From assembly GCF_000321225.1 (NCBI RefSeq), contig NW_004451013.1, forward strand, positions 961,961 to 1,025,960: a stretch of 64,000 nt of DNA. The letters run 5' to 3'. Shown in pieces: positions 55,665 through 64,000 of this stretch. The stretch's first letter is position 1, and each line of letters begins with the position of its first letter. Source of the stretch: Odobenus rosmarus divergens (taxonomy: Eukaryota; Chordata; Mammalia; Carnivora; Odobenidae). The position numbers and the translations under genes were made by a program. The notes beneath the pieces were generated by a model. That model did not search any database. It was not told the DNA's origin and saw nothing but the letters and a program-made list of their open reading frames with translations.

Positions 55665-58160
55665 TGACAAAAGCTCTTTTTGTGACTTAGTCTATTTCTT
55701 TCCCTTTCACTCTCTGGCCCTTACTATCCTTATTATTAATATTAAATATTCTTAAAATCAATGGTGTCTCCCATACGCACTTATTTATTCCCCCTCAGTC
55801 TTCTCTCTTGCCTCTTAGCCTTCATTTTTATTATCCTTATACCATTAAGTATTATGGATCCAACTATACTGAAATTCCAATTACATAAAAATGAAGATGT
55901 TTCAGTGCAGAAGTATCTCTGCATTTATATGGTAAAACCTTTAATCCTGAATTTGATTATAGAGAAACCTGAACATCGTGAATAATGCAACGAGTTCTAA
56001 ATAACTTTGTTTGGATTTCTTCTTCCTCCTCTTTTTTAATCTTTGTAAGGGCATCCAATAATTTCCTTTTTTGCTTCATAAAGATAGCAATAGCCTAAAT
56101 TAAGAAGCTATTTGTATTTGCTGGATCTAAATATGTTTTAATTACAAAAAAAAAGTCAGACAATTCAATTCATAATATTTATCTAAACCTGGCAAGAAGA
56201 CAGATTTCTCATTTTTGTGCCGGGTGAAGGACTCTGCCTTGCCTCCAGAGATCTGGTGGAGATCCAGCAAGGAGCTGGCAGCAAGTGTGTTATGCTGGGT
56301 GTCTCTAAGTTACCTGAGGGGCAGGCGTTCTGGATCATTCTTCCAGCCTCGTGCACACATTTTACAGATGCTGCCTCACATGCTTTCTGGAGTCCTCAGG
56401 AGTGTTTGAAATTCAGACGCTTGGCAAAGCATGCTCATCTGATGCTTTCTTATTTAATCTTGCCGAAAGGGGCGATTCTTTGAAAGTGTGAAAATACCTT
56501 ACCAAGCTACATCAACAGATGTATAGTAACCGAAACTCATTTTAAATACCTAAGGGGATTCATTCTCATGACATACACTTAACTCCCATTATGATTAATG
56601 GAAGCATTACTTGATTTACAACATGCTCTTGCCTTTACATGGCTAATGTCTGCAGAGGGAAGAACCATCAGCAAAATTATGGACTCTATTCATGGTTCTG
56701 TTATTGTGGAAAATAATTTCTTGTGTTAAGTTAGACCCCATGACTTGATTATAAGAATCACTATATCCACCCATATTGACAGAATCTCAGGTTTTGCAAC
56801 AAATTAAAAAAAAATTTAAAAAAATCATAACCTAATTAGGAATTTTCAACACAAGATTATTCACTGTCAAGTGCTAATGACTGCAATAAAGGCAGAAAAT
56901 TCTAGCTAAAACAAACAAATGATTAGACTCAGCAGCACAATTAATGGTTTTACTAATTTGTCTTTCCTTCCTTCTATGTTAACTTTTGTATGAACTCTAG
57001 CAGACATATAGCTATCTAATTCCTCATGAATAACATGCACTGTCATCTAGCATGTATTGAAATATATCATATATAAATTATTCAGGCACAAGGAACTGAC
57101 TTGGTAAATATTAATTTTCACAATGAAAATGTCGTGAAACCATACACTGATGTCTTACAAAGCACATGATTTTAAGTAGTATACATCCATATTTCCATAC
57201 TTTATAATTTCTATTTCCTCTACAAGTTAGACAATCCAATAAGAACAAGTTTAATTAAAACCTCAAAGTGAGCTTTAGGTTTTATTTAATTTTCAAGCTT
57301 TTAATTAAATTATTATTTACCATTGTGTAGACCAGACAAAATACTCTGTGAATCCTCTATCTTATCTTTTTTTGTCATGCAAGCTTTTCCTCTAAGTATT
57401 ATTGGCCAAAAACTTATGAGAGAACCTCTATTTGAGAGTTGGATTCAGAGTATAGGATTGGAGTTTTCCCTGTGTACATTCTGAATTTAGTATGCCCATT
57501 TAGTCTTGTGACTAGATGTGAATCAACAATGATGGTTCTAACATATTATGTTTCTAATAGTCAATTTTTATGCCCAGTGCTTGATGTGGTTATATAGTAA
57601 ATCTAGAGTGAAGTCAGAATTCTGTTTTTCCTTAGATAAATAATGCAAATGATTTCAGTACTTTTGGTTTTATCATTATCCATGCAATAACATATTATCA
57701 TATCCTAAACACCAGTCTTGGTCCTGTGGATACACAGTGAACTAAAAGGACAAAAAATCCTGCTTTTGGAACTTACATGTTAGAAACACAAATTTAAAAC
57801 ATCTAATTGTTCTGATAGATGTGGCATAATTGCCAAAAATGGTTGTGCGAATTTTACATTGCACAGCTAGGAAAGAAAATGAACATTCGTGTTGTGGTCT
57901 CTGTAAATAGTACTTTGTGAAGTTGTGCTATACACAGTATACATGGTTGTATTCAGTGAAACTGACTTAGTTTTAGTTTTACATTATGTAAATAGCAGAC
58001 AAAAAACTCCTGAGTTCTCATCACCTTCTGCTGCTAAATAGATATACCATAGTGACTCCAAAAATGGAAATTAATTTCTATAGGTAAATACATAAATAAT
58101 TTCTGGTAACTTAACCGCAGTTAACTTCTAGATGTCTCAGAAGCACTCAAAAGACTTGTT
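55665..58160. other. No gene confirmed; small L2 relic inside
   Basis: Unassigned AT-rich DNA. 57700-57840 (GTCCTGTGGATACACAGTGA, GCTTTTGGAACTTACATGTT) is a likely reversed L2 end. 56215-56490 is GC-richer with two overlapping frames (64 and 88 codons) and no domain I know. Confidence 0.45.
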
Positions 58161-58176
58161 TACCTAGTCTCCCTTT

Positions 58177-58190
58177 ATTTTTTTAAGATT

Positions 58191-58221
<31 letters not shown>

Positions 58222-58382
58222 TTTGAGAGATTGAGAGAGAGAGAGAGAACATGAGCAGAGAGAAGGAGAAGCAGACTCCCCACGGAGCAGGGAGCCCAAT
58301 GCAGGGCGTGATACCAGGACCTTGAGATAATGACCTGAGCCCAACGCAAACACTTAACTGACTGAGCCATGCTGGCAACCCC
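58177..58382 (-). mobile_element. Can-SINE with long (TTTA)n tail
   Basis: TTTTTTTAAGATTTTATTTA, (TTTA)n, GAAGCAGACTCCCCACGGAG, GGGAGCCCAATGCAGGGCGT, GAGCCATGCTGGCAACCCCC. CTAGTCTCCCTTTATT before and CCAGTCTCCTTTCTT after are the target duplication. Confidence 0.94.
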
Positions 58383-58577
58383 CCAGTCTCCTTTCTTAAT
58401 AACTTTATAGTCCAAATGAAACATAAAAAGGCATACAGAATGTAAATACAAACCCTAGATTCTGTGCTAAATACTTAAAAGTGGGTGTTACTGTTATTTA
58501 AAAAAAAATATCAGTTGATAATCAATAAGCTTTTCTGGCAGGTGTTGATTTACATGCTTATTCAAAATCTGATTGGT

Positions 58578-58681
58578 GGGGCGCCAATCCCTCTGCCCCT
58601 CCCCCCACTCGTACCCTCTCTTGCTCTCTCTCCCTCTCAAATAAATAAATAAAATCTTAAAAAAATCAACAAAAACAAAAA
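58578..58681 (+). mobile_element. Internally deleted Can-SINE
   Basis: The head GGGGCGCC is joined directly to the 3' part (AATCCCTCTGCCCCTCCCCC, then CT-rich, CAAATAAATAAATAAAATCT and an A-rich tail). About 100-120 bp of body, including both internal promoter boxes, is absent. CAAAATCTGATTGGT is repeated exactly at 58563-58577 and 58682-58696, so both true ends of the insertion are present. Confidence 0.93.
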
Positions 58682-58699
58682 CAAAATCTGATTGGTAGT

Positions 58700-60400
58700 C
58701 TAGAGAGGGTTTATAGGAATAAATCCCTGGTTAAACTCACACTTTAAAAACTGTAACTGGGCATTATTCAAGGATACAACAATTGAGTCAAATCACCATA
58801 TAATTTAGTAAAGTGTATTAACTTGGAAAATATATTCTTTTCAATGTGTATTTTTCTCTGTCTTTTGGAGAAACATACAAACTCCTGTTTGAACATTTAT
58901 TTTTGGGGGAAGGATTTTTCTTTTTTTTTTTTTAATAAATCATTTGTTACTTTTCTTGGAATTATCTTAATCATGCATCATTTGGAAGGAAGAAAAGCCA
59001 TGCAACTTTCTGAAATTAAAAAGCGTATTTTTAAAAAATAGAAAATCTACAGGAACTAGAACTGAGCTCATTCAGAAGTGGGAAGTTATCAGTTAGCTAC
59101 TCTTTCTGGAAGCTAATGGATTCTGAACTCATTTTTCCTGGGCATTTCTGTTCCCATCTCCTCTAGCTGAGAGGATGCCTTTGCTTAAGACAGCTTGTTC
59201 AGACTTCATCTCACCATGTCTCTGGCTCCTGCCCATATTCTACAAGATCTCACTGGTGCAGCATATAAGTGTCTGGCTCTCTGTGCCCCAGATGCAAATT
59301 TCCTGGAAACAGAATATGATCAATTCTTTTTAGACAATGATTATGTTCCAACCCTAACTAGCTGCGGTCATGAGAACAGGAATATATGTTACAACTATTT
59401 AAATCCATCTTTTCTGCCAGCACTATGAGTTTGGAGCAGTTCCAAAGAAATGGGTATGATATTGGCAAGAATACTTGGGTTGGAAATTTTCATTTGTGCT
59501 AGGAGGCCAACTGCATCAACAGATTTGTGTCCTCTGTTTTCTACTGGGTTCAGACAATAGAGTGATTCAATAGGCAAGTGAGGGAAGAAGAAAAGTGAAG
59601 ATTTTTTTTTAATTTAATTGTTTTTTCCTTGTGAAGTCAATGTGGTTTGAGAGTTTGGAGGCAGAAACTAGACTGTAAGAAGGTGAAGAATAATATAAAT
59701 GAAGTTTGGGCAAGGAAGAATGTGAGGAGGTTAGCTTGAGTGTGTCATAAAGTTGAGGTCAACTCTTTCCCCTTCATCATTAGAAAATGAGCATTATGCA
59801 TACGTTTATATTTGTAAGAGAATGATCTGGTAAAGAAGAGACAGGATGAAACTGATGAAACAAAATCAATGAAAAAGGAATTGGCAATGTATTTTGCACA
59901 TGGTTGAAGGGATTAGACTTGGATAGGGAAAGAAGTGATTCTCAAATGAATCTGCAGAGTGGCAGTCAAATTAGGATGTTATTAATTTATCTCTGAATTG
60001 AATTGAAATGTTTATTGCATTGAGTGAGGTTTTCAGTTTTTAGCTGAAGATAATTCCAATACATTTGAAAATGTTCACAAATTTGCAAACCTACTTTTTA
60101 TGAGTGAATCAGTTACTGCTACTCAAGTAGACCATAGATGAAAATAGCAGAAATGTGAACTAGCTTAATTTGAGCTACAATTCTAAATTGTACACTGTTA
60201 AGTTATAAGTAATTTTGAGCACAGGTGAAGACCTAAAGTGATAGACCAAACAGAATTCCATTTTGTGGAGATCTGAAGATTCACATGGGAAGTAACTTGT
60301 TTTAAGACACTGAGCTAAACAAAATGAATGTGACCTAATAAGAAAGTGTAGGGTGTTAGCTCTTAGTAAAACTAAGAGTACCTTGCAGTAATTGAAACAT
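58700..60400. other. No gene confirmed
   Basis: Unassigned DNA. A 77-codon frame at 59195-59428 has no known domain. A T-run lies at 58921-58933 (TTTTTTTTTTTTT) without a SINE around it. Confidence 0.45.
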
Positions 60401-60407
60401 GCCTAGG

Positions 60408-61490
60408 AGGGAGGAGCAAGACGGCAGAGGAGTAGGAGACCTAAATTTTGTCTGGTCCCAGGAATTCAGCTAGATAGGTATCAAACCATTCTGAACACCT
60501 ATGAACTCAACAGGAGATCGAAGAAAAGAATAGCAGCAATCCTATGAACAGAAAAATGACCACTTTCTAGAAGGTAAGACATGCAGAGGAGTGAACCCAA
60601 GGCGATATTCGGGAAGATAGACGGCGGGGGAGAGGGCCTCCGTCAGCCGCTACTGGCAAGTGATAGAGCCATGGAGCACAAAATTAGAACTTTGAGAAGT
60701 CAGCTCCGCTGAGGGACATTGCTCCAGTGGCTAAGCGGGGGGTGGAACCCTCGCTGGGACAGTGTGGTCTCAGGACCCTCAGGGTTACAGAAAGACCGGG
60801 TGTGCCTGACTGTGGCAGAGCTCCCAGGTATTGGAGCAGGGAAGCTGGCTGCAGAGACGGGGCCAAGGAGTGGGCTCTCAACTTGGGGTTTCCATAAACT
60901 GTGATCCGTGGCACAGTCAGGCCACTGCTCCTCCAGCAGGGACCCAACAAGCAACAGATCTGGGGAGACTCCCCTTCCTCCCCCAGGAGGAGTGGCATGG
61001 GAGTGCACCACAGGACTCTGCTGGGTTGGGAGACTCCAGACAGGGTTGGGTGCTGGAGATAGAAACGCTTGGTCACAGGCCGGGTGAGCACGGAGTGTGG
61101 CCGGAGACCGGGGAGACAGGAGTGACTGACTGCTTTTCTCTGGGGGCGTACTGAGGAGTGGGGCCCCGAGTTCTCAGCTCCTCTGGGGTGGAGATTGGCG
61201 CAGAGATTGGGAGGCCGCCATTTTCACTCTCGTCCTCCAAAGCTGTACGGAAAGCTTGCAGGGAACAAAAGCTCCTGAGAGCAAACCCAAGCGGAATACT
61301 TAGCCTGGACCCAGCAAGGGTGGGGCAATTCCACCTCTGGCAAAGACATTTGAGAACGACTGCAAGAGGCCCCTCCCCCAGAAGATCAGCAAGAACAGCC
61401 AGCCACGACCAAGTTACCGATCAATGTGAACGGCAGAACTCCAGTGCTAGGGGAATACTGCACATAGAATTCATGGCTTTTTTCCTCTGA
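60408..61490 (+). promoter_or_regulatory. L1 5'UTR, GC-rich promoter part
   Basis: GC- and CpG-richer than anything else in the window. In L1 elements this region carries the internal RNA polymerase II promoter. The start GCAAGACGGCAGAGG resembles the position and form of the YY1 site of other mammalian L1s, but the core is ACGG instead of ATGG. Both strands hold open frames (+ 60831-61154, + 61158-61490, - 60684-61091) with no known product. Confidence 0.75.
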
Positions 61491-61539
61491 TTCTTTGGTC
61501 TTCCAAAGTTAATTTTTTTAATGTTCTTTATTTTTTTCT

Positions 61540-62040
61540 TTTTTCTTTGATTTCTTCCTTTTTTCAACCAACTTCTTATCAATTCCACTTTAAAATGTTT
61601 TTTAATTTTCATCTTTACAGTCATATTCCATCCCTTCATTGTATTTAACCTTATTTTTTGTATATATATATAAGATTTTCTTTCTTTAAAATTTTGGGAT
61701 ACAGTTTCTTCTAACAGGCCAAAATATACCCTAGATCCAGTGTATGGCTTTGTTCTAGTCTCCTGCCTGATCACATTCTCTCCTTTTTTTTCTTTAATTT
61801 TCTTGCTTTTTTCAAACAACTTCTTACCAATTCCTTATTTAAAATCTTTTTAAAATTTTCATCTTTACATTCGTATTCCATCCCTTCATCATATTTACCC
61901 TTACTTTTGTATATATGTAAGTTTTTCTTTCTTCAAAATTTTGGGAGGCAGTTTCTTTTAACAGACCAAAATACACCCAAAATCTAGTGTGTGGCTCTGT
62001 TCTATTCACCAGCCTGATCATATTCTTTTTTTAATCTTTT
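61540..62040. repeat. Tandem duplication (~248 bp, 2 copies) in L1 5'UTR
   Basis: Copy 1 about 61545-61790 and copy 2 about 61793-62040. Paired anchors: ACTTCTTATCAATTCC (61571) with ACTTCTTACCAATTCC (61819); ATCTTTACAGTC (61611) with ATCTTTACATTC (61861); ATTTTGGGATACAGTTTCTT (61691) with ATTTTGGGAGGCAGTTTCTT (61938); TGTATGGCTTTGTTCTA with TGTGTGGCTCTGTTCTA. Offsets are 247-250 bp. Minus-strand frames 61421-61819 and 61839-62021 are the same reading of the two copies. Confidence 0.92.
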
Positions 62041-62169
62041 TTCTCTTTCTTTCCCCCCGCAGTTACAGGTCTTTCCTGATTTGTTTAGTGTATGTTTTTC
62101 TGGGGTCATTGTTACCCTTTTAGCATTTGTTCTCTCATTCATCTATTCTTCTCTGGACAAAATAACAAG

Positions 62170-63044
62170 ACAGAAAAACTCACCTCAAAAAAAAAGAACC
62201 AGAAGCAGTACTGACTGCCAGAGACATAATCAATAAAGACATTAGTAAGATATTGGAACTAGAGTTCAGAATGACGATTATAAAGATACTAGCTGGGCTT
62301 GAAAAAAGCATAGAAGATACTAGAGCATCCCTTTCTAGAGAAATAAAAGACCTAAAATCTCAACAAGTCGAAATCAAAAAGCTGCTAATGAGGTGCAATA
62401 AAAAATGGAGGCTCTAACTGCTAGGATAAATGAAGCAGAAGAGAGAATTAGTGATATAGAAGACCAAATGATGGAGAATAAAGATGAGAGAAAGAGAGAT
62501 AAACAACCACTGGATCACGAGGGGAAAATTCGAGAGATAAGTGATACCATAAAACGAAACTAGAATAATTGGGATCCCAGAAGAAGAAGAAAGAGAGAGA
62601 GGGGCAGAAGGTATATTGGAGCAAATTATAGTGAAAAACTTACCTGATTTGGGGAAAGAAACAGGCATCAAAATGCAGGAGGCACAGAGAACCCCCCTCA
62701 AAATCAATAAAAATAGGTCAACACCCTGACATCTAATAGTAAATCTTACAAGTGTCAGGGACAAAAAGAAAATCCTGAAAGCAGCTTTGGACAAAAGGTC
62801 TGTAACTCACAATGGTAGAAATATAAGATGGGCAGCAAACCCATCCACAGAGATCTGGCAGGCCAGAAAGGACTGGCATGGCAGGGTACTAAATGAGAAA
62901 AATATGCAGCCAAGAATACTATATCCAGCTAGGCTGTCATTGGAAATAGAAGGAGAGATAAAAAGCTTCCAGGACAAACAAAAACCAAAAGAATTTGGGA
63001 ACACCAAACCGGCCCTACAAGAAATATTGAAAGGGGTCCTCTAG
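62170..63044 (+). pseudogene. L1 ORF1 remnant (RNA-binding protein)
   Basis: ORF1 protein is a trimeric RNA-binding chaperone with a coiled coil, an RRM and a C-terminal domain. Here the N-terminal coiled-coil region is open to about 62390, shifts frame, continues from an ATG at 62405 (TARINEAEERISDIEDQ), and ends at a TAG at 62561. The C-terminal domain is open again from before 62787 to the TAG at 63042, with PSTEIWQARKDW and QPRILYPARLSL. The segment between WH and NEKN is shorter than I expect for the family, an in-frame loss. No full-length frame remains, and the normal start codon was not identified. Confidence 0.85.
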
Positions 63045-63125
63045 GCAAAGAGAGAGCCTAAAAGTAACATAGACCAGAAAGGAACAGAGACAATATACAG
63101 TAACAGTCACCTTACAGGCAATACA

Positions 63126-64000
63126 ATGGCACTAAATTCCTATCTTTCAATAGTTACCCTGAATGTAAATGGGCTAAATGCCACCAATCAAAAAACACGG
63201 GTTATCACATTAGATAAAAAAACAAGACCCATCAATATGCTGTCTGCAAGAGACTCATTTTAGACCCAAAGACACCTCCAGATTTAAAGTGAGGGGGTGG
63301 AAAACCATTTACCATGCTAATGGACATCAAAAGAAAGCTGGGGTGGCAATCCCTACATAAGACAAATTATATTTTGAATCAAAGACTGTAATAAGAGATG
63401 AGGAAGGATATTATATCCTACTTAAAGGGTCTATCCAACAAGAAGATCTAACAATTGTAAATATCTATGCCCCTAACATGGGAGCAGCCAATTATGTAAG
63501 CCAATTAATAACAAAATCAAACACATTGACAGTAATACAATAATAGTAGGGGATTTTAACATCCCCCTCCCTGAAATGGTCAGATCATCTAAGCAAAAGG
63601 TCAACAAGGAAATAAAGGCTTTAAATGACAGATTGGACCAGATGGACTTCACAGACATATTCAGAACATTCCATCCCACAACAATGGAATACACATTCTT
63701 CTCTAGTGCCCATGGAACATTCTCCAGAATAGATCACATCCTGGGTGACAAATCAGGTCTCAACTGGTACCAAAAGATTGGGATCATTCCCTACATATTT
63801 TCAGATCACAATGCTTTGAAACTAGAACTCAATCACAAGAGGAAAGTCAGAAAGAACTCAAATTCATGGAGGCTAAAGAGCATCCTACTAATAAATGAAT
63901 GGGTCAACCAGGAAATTAAAGAAGAATTTAAAAAATTCATGGAAACAAATGAAAATGAAAACACAACTGTTTAAATCTTTGGGATGCAGCAAAAGCAGTC
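63126..64000 (+). pseudogene. L1 ORF2 5' part, endonuclease domain, broken
   Basis: ORF2 protein supplies endonuclease and reverse transcriptase for L1 and for SINE mobilisation. Start ATG at 63126 (MALNSYLSIVTLNVNGLNA, containing the conserved N of the AP-endonuclease fold). The frame is lost just after (about 63182) and reads to a stop at 63228. In another frame CCLQETHF, RGWKTIYHANGHQKKAGVA and IVNIYAPNMG follow, with a TAA near 63357. Back in the first frame come GDFNIPL, the 63576-63974 run with RIDHILG, and FSDHNALKLEL (catalytic D/H). It ends at TAA 63972, then continues in a further frame. Reverse transcriptase lies beyond the window. Confidence 0.9.

Larger units (their letters stand above)
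60408..64000 (+). mobile_element. Carnivore L1, 5'-complete, running off the window
   Basis: Begins near GAGGGAGGAGCAAGACGGCA and shows the L1 order: GC-rich 5'UTR (to about 61480), T-rich duplicated segment (61540-62040), ORF1 remains (about 62170-63044), intergenic spacer, ORF2 start at 63126 and endonuclease domain to the window edge. The 5' end looks intact, but frames are broken, so it is a dead copy. Whether the 3' end exists lies outside the window. Confidence 0.93.

Noticed and set aside
59195..59428. 77-codon frame as a small gene
   Set aside because: No domain, no splice or conservation evidence available, and similar lengths occur by chance across the window.
61158..61490. 110-codon + frame before L1 ORF1
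   Set aside because: In the GC-rich L1 5'UTR, not in frame with ORF1 and not matching its start.
61421..61819. 132-codon minus frame rich in K and R
   Set aside because: Antisense reading of the T-rich duplicated L1 5'UTR; the lysines come from the T-runs on the + strand.

Overview
The window reads as a non-coding stretch of a carnivoran mammal genome. The diagnostic signal is about two dozen copies of the tRNA-derived Can-SINE family (5' head GGGCGCCTGGGTGGCTCAG, CT-rich 3' part, AAATAAATAAAATCTTT tail), together with a carnivore-type L1. Several young SINEs carry the GGCGGGGAGTCTGCTTCTCC variant, which from memory points to an arctoid caniform (seal, mustelid or bear side) rather than dog. 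I found no protein-coding gene, exon series, tRNA, rRNA or CRISPR array I can defend. The many short ORFs are chance frames in AT-rich DNA or frames inside repeats. The window is best described as intergenic, or the inside of a very long intron.

Layout. 1-9 kb: an L2 relic and an AT-rich hairpin tract beside an MLT1 fragment, then a long L2 copy (about 4.23-6.05 kb) and a MIR near 6.1-6.8 kb split by three separate SINE insertions. 9-13 kb: two abutting SINEs, a hAT-type relic and two oppositely oriented old L1 ends. 13-20 kb: mostly unassigned, with scattered MIR, SINE and MER5-like pieces and a 3' end of a carnivore L1. 20-28 kb: an L2 split by an MLT2-like LTR that contains the only assembly gap (50 N), then an MLT1 end, an L2 on each strand and a hAT relic split by a SINE. 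28-42 kb: sparse; SINEs, an MLT1, an LTR at 34.88-35.28 kb, MIRs, hAT relics and a second copy of the 9.5 kb hAT-type element. 42-50 kb: an L2 split by an MLT1, then seven dispersed SINEs (one a 24 bp stub), an L1 relic and another MLT1. 50-60 kb: largely unassigned AT-rich DNA, except an L2 split by an old L1 near 53.6-55.0 kb and an internally deleted SINE with an exact target duplication at 58.58 kb.

60.4-64.0 kb: the 5' end of a carnivore L1 in + orientation, running off the window. It has a GC-rich 5'UTR, a tandemly duplicated T-rich segment of about 248 bp, ORF1 in broken frames and the start of ORF2 (endonuclease domain), also broken. This is the only place with clear protein-derived sequence.

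The genes do not work together here because there are none. What can be read is the order of insertion: L2 and MIR are oldest, then hAT, MaLR/ERVL and old L1 elements, then Can-SINEs and the carnivore L1. Repeat family names come from remembered consensus sequences, not from a database search; boundaries of old elements are approximate to tens of bases.
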